Source: SZUA-448 sp964602475 (GTDB taxonomy: Bacteria; Bacillota; Clostridia; Lachnospirales; Lachnospiraceae). From it: a stretch of DNA of 24,890 nucleotides. This document shows positions 1-6,646 of this stretch, one piece after another. Each line of letters begins with the position of its first letter. The stretch's first letter is position 1. The stretch spans positions 1 through 24,890 of the forward strand of contig CAZRRN010000040.1 in the NCBI GenBank assembly GCA_964602475.1, written 5' to 3'. Both the position numbers and the translations under genes were made by a program. The notes beneath the pieces are model-generated. The model worked only from the letters and a program-made list of their open reading frames with translations, did not search any database and had not been told where the DNA came from.

Positions 1-1313
1 CTAGCAGGAAGAAATTCAAAATATATTTCTCGGGCACTGTCATACGGTTTCGCATCTCCTACATAACAATATAATTCCACACGGTCAATCATCGTGGTTT
101 TTGTTCCCGGAAGAAGATTGAGCGGACCGTAGCTGTTTCCTGATGGGGCAATCAGTGTGACAGCTATATCATCCAGATAGGAACTCCAGAACTGCAGACT
201 CATCTGCTGCTCACCGGAAGCTACAACCCATTCCACCCTGTGGGGAGGCTCAGCAATAAGGGCTCCTGCGGCTCCACGAACAGAACTGTTCTGTGCAGCC
301 GTGTTTCCGGTCTTTCTGAAATTTCCTGATGCGTGATGTGCGGCAGATCCTTCATTTCCGGAACCTATCACTATACTGCTCTTCCATACATCTGCTGCAC
401 TTTCCAGATACCGTTCAACCAATGACGCTCCGTTATGGGCTCCATAATTATTTCCGTAGCTTAGATTGACGGCAATCGGACGGCGAAGATACATTGCTGT
501 CTCCAGGCAGAAATTCACTGCTTCCATCAAGAGTGTCGTTCTTGCTTCTGTGGTGATTCCCCCCAGCTTAACTGCCAATATGCTGCTTTGATATGCGCCG
601 CCCCTGTAACGCCCCTCTGATGCACGTCCATTACCGCAGGCAATTCCCGCAACCCCGGTTCCGTGTCCACTGGTGTCCACGGAGGGAAGAAGGCGCTGGC
701 GTTCCGCAATACGTCTGGAAGAATATGCCCCCTCCTTCTGGTCTCCGTAATCTTCAAGGAGAGCAAGATTAATCGCTTCTTCTGTGTAATAGCTTCCGTT
801 TCGATATCCCTCCGGAGGCGGCACTTTGCCCTTCAGTGTCATGTCCCAGAAACCGATTAACCGTGTCGTTCCGTCAGCATTGCGAAAATCAGGATGTGCA
901 TAATCAATACCGGAATCAATGATTGCTACGATAACCCCTGCTCCGGTCAGTCCTCCCTGCGGGAAAGCGTTTTCTCTCTGCAGAGGTAAAAAGCAAGAAG
1001 CTGCCAGTCCGCTTTCGGCTTCGTAGAACAGCTTCTTTGGTTTCTCAATATATTCTATCTCGGGAAGAGCTGCCAGTTCACCGATTCTGTCCTGCGGTAC
1101 CGTGAGCACCGCATATCCGTTAAGAAGACGTACCGCATCTGTCGCTCCGGCAGCCAGTGCTGCCTCTGTCTCACCGCTGTAGCGTACCACAAGCTCCCAG
1201 GAATCCTTTGCCGGCAGGAATCCGGTGTTCATATTATCTGTTCTTGCACGCTCTTCCTCCGGCATTTCAAGTGCCAGTAATAGCTGATTGTCAATCTTTC
1301 CGCTTTCCATCAT
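1..1313 (-). CDS. S8 subtilisin-like serine peptidase (Csp-like), 3' end outside window
   Basis: Subtilase-family protease. About 437 N-terminal residues are visible and the gene runs off the left edge. I translated it directly. The catalytic Asp is D133 in the IIDSGID motif, the catalytic His is H217 in SGHGTGVAG, and the oxyanion-hole Asn is N320 in GSGNEG. The nucleophilic Ser (GTSMA-type motif) would lie beyond base 1 and cannot be checked. Residues 1-95 resemble a short inhibitor-like prodomain rather than a secretion signal: there is no hydrophobic N-terminus, so the protein looks cytosolic or forespore-located, as in clostridial Csp-type subtilases. Start: tandem ATG ATG at 1308-1313 with only a weak upstream purine stretch, so the start is the least sure part. 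It lies 49 bases after the phosphopantetheinyl transferase gene on the same strand, probably in the same transcript. The family is certain; the substrate is unknown. Confidence 0.9.
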   Translation of the reverse strand, partial: MMESGKIDNQLLLALEMPEEERARTDNMNTGFLPAKDSWELVVRYSGETEAALAAGATDAVRLLNGYAVLTVPQDRIGELAALPEIEYIEKPKKLFYEAESGLAASCFLPLQRENAFPQGGLTGAGVIVAIIDSGIDYAHPDFRNADGTTRLIGFWDMTLKGKVPPPEGYRNGSYYTEEAINLALLEDYGDQKEGAYSSRRIAERQRLLPSVDTSGHGTGVAGIACGNGRASEGRYRGGAYQSSILAVKLGGITTEARTTLLMEAVNFCLETAMYLRRPIAVNLSYGNNYGAHNGASLVERYLESAADVWKSSIVIGSGNEGSAAHHASGNFRKTGNTAAQNSSVRGAAGALIAEPPHRVEWVVASGEQQMSLQFWSSYLDDIAVTLIAPSGNSYGPLNLLPGTKTTMIDRVELYCYVGDAKPYDSAREIYFEFLPA

Positions 1314-1362
1314 TTTCGTCCGGACAGTTTCTTTCTCTTTACACTATATGCTTTTGTTCCGC

Positions 1363-2040
1363 TTATAACGATTGCAGCTTCAGTTTTTTTAGAAGATTTC
1401 CGACTGTATAAATTTCCGGCTCGGGTCGCCTTTTTTCTTCCGGATTACTGCTGCATACAGCCAGATATGCATCCGGTCCCGGTTCATACTCATAAAGCCT
1501 CACAGGGTATTTGTCTGTTTCAAAAGAAAAGGTATCAAGCTCGTTTAGTCTGTTTTGAAGCCCCGTCCCCTGCATTTTTAGGAAAGCTTCTTTTCTGCAC
1601 CAGAATCTCGTAAACAACTGTGATATAGTCTTTTCCTCTTCTGCAGCGATCGCCTTTGCTTCTCGCTCGCTTAGTACTGTTTTGTATAGCCTCTCTGAAT
1701 TAACTGCCACTGTCTGTACATCGATTCCAATTGGACTGTCTGAAACTGCCACTGCAGCAAACTTGCCGCTGTGCGAAATGTTAAAATCAATGTTCTCATC
1801 CGTTATCTGATATGGTTTCCCATTCTTCTCTCTTTGAAAAACAAATCTCATCGGACTTTTTCCGGTCTCTTCCGCAAGCAGAAGCCGCAGTAATGCCCCT
1901 GCTGCCGCTCCTCGGTACCGGTCTTCTATTCTGCTGTACTGAAGCAGACGGAGCCTGCGTGCTTCACTATTGTAAAGCTGCAGGCTCTTATATTCATCTT
2001 CTGTCATATCCTGAATGGATACATACGCAATTCGTATCAT
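1363..2040 (-). CDS. Sfp-type 4'-phosphopantetheinyl transferase
   Basis: Transfers the phosphopantetheine arm of coenzyme A to a serine of an acyl or peptidyl carrier protein, in the cytosol. The 225-residue length fits the Sfp class (about 220-240), not the short AcpS class. Visible motifs: GKPY at 74-77, FNISHSG at 86-92, GIDVQ at 105-109 (metal-binding D107) and FWCRKEAFLK around 146-155 (E151 and the K of KEA). The residue normally Glu in GIDxE is Gln109 here. The start has an AAGGAAAGG ribosome site six bases before the ATG. The gene lies 26 bases after the zinc-ribbon membrane protein gene and 49 bases before the subtilase gene, all on one strand, so a shared transcript is likely. No carrier-protein, NRPS or PKS gene is in the window, so its target is not evident. 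Confidence 0.9.
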   Translation of the reverse strand: MIRIAYVSIQDMTEDEYKSLQLYNSEARRLRLLQYSRIEDRYRGAAAGALLRLLLAEETGKSPMRFVFQREKNGKPYQITDENIDFNISHSGKFAAVAVSDSPIGIDVQTVAVNSERLYKTVLSEREAKAIAAEEEKTISQLFTRFWCRKEAFLKMQGTGLQNRLNELDTFSFETDKYPVRLYEYEPGPDAYLAVCSSNPEEKRRPEPEIYTVGNLLKKLKLQSL

Positions 2041-2066
2041 TGCAGACCTTTCCTTGAACAGCTCCG

Positions 2067-3176
2067 TCAGTTCGACAGCCAGACAATCAATGCAAGTACT
2101 GCAAGACCGGCTAAAACAGTCAGTGCAACCTTTAAAGCAGAAACCGGTGTCTTTCCTGCAACTCGTCCCGTCTGTCCGTTAACCATGAACTGATACAGCT
2201 TCCCTTTGTATGTAAAAGAAGAAATCCAGACAGGCAGCATCAGGTATTTGTATTTAATATTATCGTATGTCGTGGTTAACTTCAAAGAAGAGACACTGTC
2301 TGCATGGTTCTCCGTCTTGATCTTGTCGGTAATATGACTGTTCAGGCGGGTCTTGATAAAATTCTTCGCTTTCTCCCATGCATCTTTCAGCCCAATGGAA
2401 TATCGTTCCGAAACAAATCCGGCAACGTATTCCGGCTTATAATGCAGGCTTTCCGTTGTGTTGAACGGTTCTAAGCCCTTCAGAATTGAGACATCATAGC
2501 GGTTGGTTGCCGTAACGGGCTGATCGTCAATAAACTCACTGTATTCACCGGAAGTCTTATACCAGTCGGTTCTTGTGATATGCTCTCCCTTGCTGTTCGT
2601 CTCGGTGCGATCAATTCCGTATTCACCGGAATATCTGGTCGTTGTATCTGAATCAAAGGTCCAGTACGGCAGATAAAGACCCTTGAAGGATTTGGGCTTT
2701 GCATTCTCTTTGGCTTCCTTCGGACAGAAGAACCTCTTTTTAATCCAGGAGCTGAATTTGTCTGCAGCAGTCTTCTGGTCAATCTTAAAAACACAGACTC
2801 CATCAGGTGCAAGTGTATTAACATCCTTCGCTTCCATAACCTGATTTGAGCCACAGTAGGGACACTCTCCTGCAGTTTCCAGAGCATCATAGATTGACTC
2901 TCCGCCGCATGATTTGCAGATTACCGTCTTCTTGGCAACTCCCCAGTCACAGTTTTCGGTAAATTCTGCAGAAGTAAAATCCTTCTCAAGAACCGTTCCG
3001 CTTTCTTCCAGTGGTTCAATCGCTTTGGTATGTCCGCAATACGGGCACAAAAGCCCGCCGGTCAACGGATCAAAATCCATTGTCCCGCCACACATGTCAC
3101 ATTTCTTATCTGTCTCTTTTTTGGTTGCTGCAAGCACCGGCTCCTGCTCATCATTCCATGTTTCATTCTCTGCCAT
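2067..3176 (-). CDS. YdjG-like double zinc-ribbon protein with C-terminal membrane anchor
   Basis: 369-residue protein with two TFIIB-like zinc ribbons at the N-terminus (C26/C29/C44/C47 and C87/C90/C105/C108), a central soluble region of about 240 residues and one hydrophobic C-terminal segment (about 347-366). The layout matches B. subtilis YdjG, which works at the membrane with YdjH, YdjI and PspA in envelope stress; that role is transferred from the family, not shown here. The neighbouring upstream gene is an SPFH/YdjI-type protein, which supports the match. I start at the ATG at 3174-3176 because a GGGGGGAG ribosome site lies just before it. An in-frame reading 35 codons longer exists but has no good ribosome site and would run close to the preceding terminator hairpin. 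Annotation pipelines often give such proteins misleading helicase or topoisomerase names because of the ribbons. Confidence 0.8.
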   Translation of the reverse strand: MAENETWNDEQEPVLAATKKETDKKCDMCGGTMDFDPLTGGLLCPYCGHTKAIEPLEESGTVLEKDFTSAEFTENCDWGVAKKTVICKSCGGESIYDALETAGECPYCGSNQVMEAKDVNTLAPDGVCVFKIDQKTAADKFSSWIKKRFFCPKEAKENAKPKSFKGLYLPYWTFDSDTTTRYSGEYGIDRTETNSKGEHITRTDWYKTSGEYSEFIDDQPVTATNRYDVSILKGLEPFNTTESLHYKPEYVAGFVSERYSIGLKDAWEKAKNFIKTRLNSHITDKIKTENHADSVSSLKLTTTYDNIKYKYLMLPVWISSFTYKGKLYQFMVNGQTGRVAGKTPVSALKVALTVLAGLAVLALIVWLSN

Positions 3177-3275
3177 AATGCTCCCCCCTGTTTGGTTCAT
3201 CCAATACTTATTAACACACTGCAAAGAGTTGCGGAAAAAGACTGAAAAGTACCTCTCATCCGTAATTTTCATATA

Positions 3276-3321
3276 GAACAACAGAGCAGTAAGACCCTTT
3301 CTGGATCTTATACTGCTCTGT
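3276..3321 (-). terminator. Rho-independent-type hairpin after the SPFH gene
   Basis: The arms 3281-3291 (acagagcagta) and 3311-3321 (tactgctctgt) pair perfectly over 11 bp. After a two-base bulge (3309-3310) the pairing continues through 3292-3297 with 3303-3308, with one G-U wobble if read as minus-strand RNA. A short U-rich stretch (UUGUUCU) follows on that strand. It sits just past the SPFH stop codon, so it probably ends or attenuates that transcript before the YdjG-like gene. Confidence 0.65.
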
Positions 3322-3333
3322 CACTGAATCATC

Positions 3334-4686
3334 TTATTTCAGATCGTTATCATCGAATATGTCACCACACTCCGGACAGAACTTCGGAGGATTTGACTTA
3401 TCTTCCGGCTCCCAGCCGCACTTATCGCATTTATAAACAGGTGCTCCTGCCGGTTTCTTTCCGCCGCATTCCTGACAGAACTTGCCGAGGTTACCGGTCT
3501 TCCCACAGGAACAGGTCCAGCCGACTGCTTCTTCCGGTTTCTTTCCGCCGCACTCACTGCAGAACTTTGCGGTATTCACGGTTCCACAGGAACAGGTCCA
3601 GGAACCTGCTGCCGGTGCTCCACCCTGAGGAGCTGCTCCGCCTTGCTGTCCCATATCTTGCTGCTGTTGCTGCTGTCCGCCCATGGCAAAGAGGGAGTTC
3701 GCATTCATTCCGCCTGCCATATTGGCCATGTTCATTCCGGCAAATGCCATCATCGGACCTGCGCTCTCGTTCTTTGCTGCACTCTGCATTGCCTGAGCCT
3801 GTGCTCCGACCAAGGTAGCTGCTGCCATCGTAGGATTGCGCAGAACCGCATTCTTCTGAAGCTCTTTAATCATTGCTTCATCTTCTTCAGATGCCTTAAC
3901 AGTGCTTACTCCAAAGATTCCGATTGCAATTCCACGATGCTCCGACCACTGCGGGGACAGGATTTCGTTCATTGCTTTTCCAATCTCCATCGTATGTCCC
4001 GGAAGCTCGCTGTAACGAACTCCGAGTGCGGAAATCTTAGCAAACGTAGGCTGTAACGCCGTCATTACCTCAGACTTTAACTGACTGTCAATCTGGGCTC
4101 TTTCATAATCTTCAGATACGTTGCCGCATACGTTCGTATAGAACAGCATCGGGTCAACAATCTTGTAAGAATACTCTCCGTGACAGCGGATGGAGATATC
4201 AATATCCAGTCCGATATTCTTATCAATTACACGGAACGGAACTGCGTTCGGAGTACCGTATTTGTTACCGATGATCTCCTTTGTATTGAAGTAGTAAACT
4301 CTCTGGTCTTTTGCGGTATCGCCACCGAAGGTGAAACGCTTTCCGATTGTCTTGAAGGTATTCTTCAGATTTTCACCAAGACTTCCATAAAAAATACTCG
4401 GCTCGGAGGAGGTATCATATACGAATTCGCCGGGTTCTGCACAAAGATCCACAACCTTACCCTGCTCTACGATAATCATACACTGTCCGTCGTTGACTGC
4501 TATGATGGAACCGTTTGAAATAATGTTATCCTCAGCCTTCGAGTTCGAGCTTCTGGTGCTGGAAGTTCGCTTCTGTCCCTTTTTAACCAAAACATCCGTC
4601 TTAATTGCTTCACAGTAGAAGTATTCTCTCCACTGATCTGCCAATACGCCGCCGGCAGCACCGGCAATTGCTTTAATTAATCCCAT
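3334..4686 (-). CDS. SPFH-domain protein with three C-terminal zinc ribbons (YdjI-like)
   Basis: 450-residue member of the SPFH/'virion core protein' group (stomatin/prohibitin-like, COG4260 type) that in B. subtilis (YdjI) cooperates with YdjG/YdjH and PspA at the membrane. Residues about 20-290 form the SPFH region. A Met/Gly/Ala- and Gln-rich linker follows (about 300-360, including six consecutive Gln). Then come three zinc ribbons: C365/C367/C376/C379, C392/C394/C404/C407 and C420/C423/C437/C440. The N-terminus (MGLIKAIAGAAGG) is weakly hydrophobic and glycine-rich and may be a membrane-contacting helix; there is no classical signal peptide. The start has a GGGAGG site five bases before the ATG. 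A strong sigma-A promoter lies at 4733-4761 and a hairpin terminator follows the stop. The next gene downstream is YdjG-like; no PspA homologue is in the window. Confidence 0.88.
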   Translation of the reverse strand: MGLIKAIAGAAGGVLADQWREYFYCEAIKTDVLVKKGQKRTSSTRSSNSKAEDNIISNGSIIAVNDGQCMIIVEQGKVVDLCAEPGEFVYDTSSEPSIFYGSLGENLKNTFKTIGKRFTFGGDTAKDQRVYYFNTKEIIGNKYGTPNAVPFRVIDKNIGLDIDISIRCHGEYSYKIVDPMLFYTNVCGNVSEDYERAQIDSQLKSEVMTALQPTFAKISALGVRYSELPGHTMEIGKAMNEILSPQWSEHRGIAIGIFGVSTVKASEEDEAMIKELQKNAVLRNPTMAAATLVGAQAQAMQSAAKNESAGPMMAFAGMNMANMAGGMNANSLFAMGGQQQQQQDMGQQGGAAPQGGAPAAGSWTCSCGTVNTAKFCSECGGKKPEEAVGWTCSCGKTGNLGKFCQECGGKKPAGAPVYKCDKCGWEPEDKSNPPKFCPECGDIFDDNDLK

Positions 4687-4732
4687 ACTTACCTCCCAAT
4701 AATAAATTCATATAGCAAAACTCATATTTTGT

Positions 4733-4761
4733 ATTCTATCAGAATTCGACTCTATTTTCAA
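4733..4761 (-). promoter_or_regulatory. Sigma-A promoter for the SPFH gene
   Basis: On the minus strand, TTGAAA (4756-4761) is followed after exactly 17 bases by TAGAAT (4733-4738). The predicted transcript start is about 40 bases before the SPFH ATG. Both boxes match five of six consensus positions. Confidence 0.75.
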
Positions 4762-4776
4762 TAGTTTCTCAAAATA

Positions 4777-5514
4777 TTACGACCATTCACCTGCAATTGT
4801 AAAATGACTTTTGCCTCCCGGGCAGTCACTGACTGAAAATTCATTTCCTTTCTCTGTTAAATACAGCTTCAATTGTTCTCCTGCATGAATTTCGCCCGCA
4901 TAATTAATCAGAATCCGTTGAATCTGCTGTGTTTCAAAACGTTCCACCGGAAAAAGATCACACAGCCAGTCAATATAGCGTGTATTATTGACATGACGAT
5001 TCACGTCGATATCACTGTATACAGGAAGCTTCTCAAACAGCCGTTGTGTTCCTTCTTTCAGCATTCTCGGTGAAGCAGGAAACGGAAGAACTGCCCCATG
5101 TACACTTTCTGCAATGATATCAACTTGAGCCTTTTCCTCCGACAGCATTGATCTGCTCTCCAGGTCAAGCAATACCCACAGGCTGACTGCTTTTCCGTAA
5201 TATTCCCCATGTGTTCCCCGAAATTCAAAATATCGTGGATAAACTGAATGCTTTGTTGCTCCCGGCCACGTAGATAATACAACTGTTTCTTCAATCCTCG
5301 GATATCGCTCCATCACAAGCTCCATCCTCGTCAAAATCCAGGCAATATTACGTTCCCGCAGTGTCTGAAAGCCAAAGCCCAGCAAATCGACATGATTCCC
5401 TGCAACCATTTGCATCAGCCGGAAAATATCACCCGGTCGCCACTTTCCCGTAAAATCGGTGTTCAGCGCCGTAAGTTCCCATGGCATTTCATAATAAAGT
5501 CTGTTATCGTCCAT
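4777..5514 (-). CDS. Acyl-ACP thioesterase (double hotdog)
   Basis: Hydrolyses acyl groups from acyl carrier protein, in the cytosol; this bacterial FatA/FatB-like family is common in Clostridia. At 245 residues it has the usual length. The N-terminal hotdog carries the conserved region around AGNHVDLLGFG (38-48). The C-terminal hotdog carries the DVNRHVNNTRYIDW motif with D170, N172 and H174, the expected active-site set. In-frame ATGs occur at 5526, 5517 and 5514; I take 5514 because a GGAG site lies six bases before it, although 5526 would add only four residues. A longer reading to 5637 has no support. It is divergent from the PocR gene, with a shared 206-base intergenic region. It stands alone between promoter-bearing neighbours and is not in an obvious fatty-acid synthesis operon. 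Confidence 0.88.
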   Translation of the reverse strand: MDDNRLYYEMPWELTALNTDFTGKWRPGDIFRLMQMVAGNHVDLLGFGFQTLRERNIAWILTRMELVMERYPRIEETVVLSTWPGATKHSVYPRYFEFRGTHGEYYGKAVSLWVLLDLESRSMLSEEKAQVDIIAESVHGAVLPFPASPRMLKEGTQRLFEKLPVYSDIDVNRHVNNTRYIDWLCDLFPVERFETQQIQRILINYAGEIHAGEQLKLYLTEKGNEFSVSDCPGGKSHFTIAGEWS

Positions 5515-5554
5515 CATTTTCTCCATTCGGTCATGCTTAAAACAACCTTTATCA

Positions 5555-5583
5555 AGAATAATACAATGTTGACCAAAAATCAA
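5555..5583 (-). promoter_or_regulatory. Possible promoter of the thioesterase gene
   Basis: On the minus strand TTGATT (5578-5583) and TATTCT (5555-5560) are 17 bases apart, each matching four of six consensus positions. The predicted start is about 34 bases before the chosen ATG. An inverted repeat (5568-5584) covers the -35 box. Confidence 0.35.
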
Positions 5584-5584
5584 C
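5568..5584. repeat. Inverted repeat, possible operator
   Basis: GTTGA at 5568-5572 and TCAAC at 5580-5584 are a perfect 5-bp inverted repeat with a 7-base A-rich spacer. It lies in the divergent intergenic region over the -35 box of the thioesterase promoter, a usual position for a repressor site. It does not resemble FapR or FabT sites as I know them. Confidence 0.3.
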
Positions 5585-5646
5585 GATGTTTTGGAACTTC
5601 GTCGCCTGTGCAACCCTTTCTGATAATGATTTGACAAAAATTTATC

Positions 5647-5675
5647 TTTATCTTTTTCCCTCTGTGTGATAGAAT
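5647..5675 (+). promoter_or_regulatory. Extended -10 promoter for the PocR transducer gene
   Basis: TAGAAT at 5670-5675 is preceded by an extended -10 TG (5667-5668) and, 17 bases upstream, by a weak -35-like TTTATC (5647-5652). It lies about 45 bases before the ATG at 5721, leaving a leader that holds the GGGAGG ribosome site. Confidence 0.5.
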
Positions 5676-5720
5676 ATATTCATTGATTTGTATCATAAAT
5701 ACTTTTCGGGAGGTATTATT

Positions 5721-6503
5721 ATGAATATACGTGAACTGATTGATCTGAATTATCTTCAGGAGATTCAGGATCTGTTCTCTGATGCAACCGGGCTTGCTGC
5801 CATTGCAGCAGATGCTGACGGGGAGTATGTTACATCCTCCAGCAATCCCAATGATTTCTGTGAGAAGCTGACCAAGGGCTCTCCGATTGGTCTTTCCCGC
5901 TGTGTTAAATGTGATAAAGAATGTACCGGAACATATTTCTGTCATTCCGGTTTGATGGATTTCAGCGAAGAGCTGACCGTTAATGGTGAATATGTCGGCA
6001 AGATTATCGGCGGTCAGGTACTGCCCGCACCTCCTGATGAGACATTATTCCGTGAAAAGGCTGTAGAGCTGGGAATAGATCCGGAGCTCTACATTGAAGA
6101 GCTTCGCAAGGTTCCCGTGCGTTCCGAGAAGGCAATCCGTTCTGCTGCTCATCTGCTTGGTGTTGTAATTAACACCATTCTGAACAATGCTTATCTGAAC
6201 TCCAAGAATACACTGGTGATCGACAAGCTCAATACAGACATTGATGCCTGCACTACTCTGATTAAGGAGATCAACGAGCGGTCCGGCGACCTGACCAAAA
6301 TCGAATCCAAGCAGCGGATGCTTGCCTTGAATGCGTCCATCGAAGCAGCACGTGCAGGAGAAGCCGGTCGCGGTTTTTCTGTTGTTGCCAAAGAGGTTGA
6401 GAATCTGGCAGCCTCCTCAGGTACAATCAATAAAGCGATTAATGATACTTTGAAGAAGCTGACCGATGAGATAACTGACATGAACAATATCAAGAACAAC
6501 TAG
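5721..6503 (+). CDS. PocR sensory domain protein with short chemotaxis-type signalling tip
   Basis: 260 residues without any membrane segment. Residues about 4-150 match the PocR ligand-binding domain, with the Cys cluster C61/C64/C68/C74 typical of that family (plus C47). Residues about 165-255 form a coiled-coil region that contains the tip sequence of methyl-accepting chemotaxis proteins: LALNASIEAARAGEAGRGFSVVA followed by KEVENLA. So this looks like a small cytosolic receptor that could bind CheA/CheW or a related partner. The signalling hairpin is short: only a few heptads flank the tip, compared with full-length receptors. Start: the ATG at 5721 with GGGAGG eight bases before it; a reading from 5688 is longer but has no ribosome site. 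It is divergent from the thioesterase gene. The ligand is unknown, and no che genes are in the window. Confidence 0.85.
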   Translation: MNIRELIDLNYLQEIQDLFSDATGLAAIAADADGEYVTSSSNPNDFCEKLTKGSPIGLSRCVKCDKECTGTYFCHSGLMDFSEELTVNGEYVGKIIGGQVLPAPPDETLFREKAVELGIDPELYIEELRKVPVRSEKAIRSAAHLLGVVINTILNNAYLNSKNTLVIDKLNTDIDACTTLIKEINERSGDLTKIESKQRMLALNASIEAARAGEAGRGFSVVAKEVENLAASSGTINKAINDTLKKLTDEITDMNNIKNN

Positions 6504-6583
6504 GCCGAGCAGTGATCACTTCGGCTGACCATTCGTTGTACCCGTTTCCGTACATATCAGATTTACCAGAAGAAAAAGGCACG

Positions 6584-6620
6584 CAGGGAGTCGGCACAGA
6601 TCGATTCCCTGATTTATTCT
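6584..6620 (+). terminator. Hairpin with T-rich tail between the PocR and DUF6273 genes
   Basis: CAGGGAGTCG (6584-6593) pairs with CGATTCCCTG (6602-6611), ten base pairs with one G-U, around an 8-base loop, followed by ATTTATTCT. It lies 80 bases after the PocR stop and 36 before the next ATG, so it may end the PocR transcript or attenuate read-through. A second, less T-tailed hairpin (GCCGA/TCGGC) follows the PocR stop at about 6504-6526. Confidence 0.5.
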
Positions 6621-6646
6621 AATTATTAACTATTTTTCAGGCAGGA

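Noticed and set aside
3650..3690. Short CTG/TTG repeat
   Set aside because: It is simply the coding sequence of the poly-Gln linker in the SPFH protein, not a separate repeat element.
3393..4518. Plus-strand open frames opposite the SPFH gene
   Set aside because: They lie antisense to a well-supported gene, encode low-complexity Arg/Ser/Leu-rich sequence, have no ribosome sites and resemble no family.
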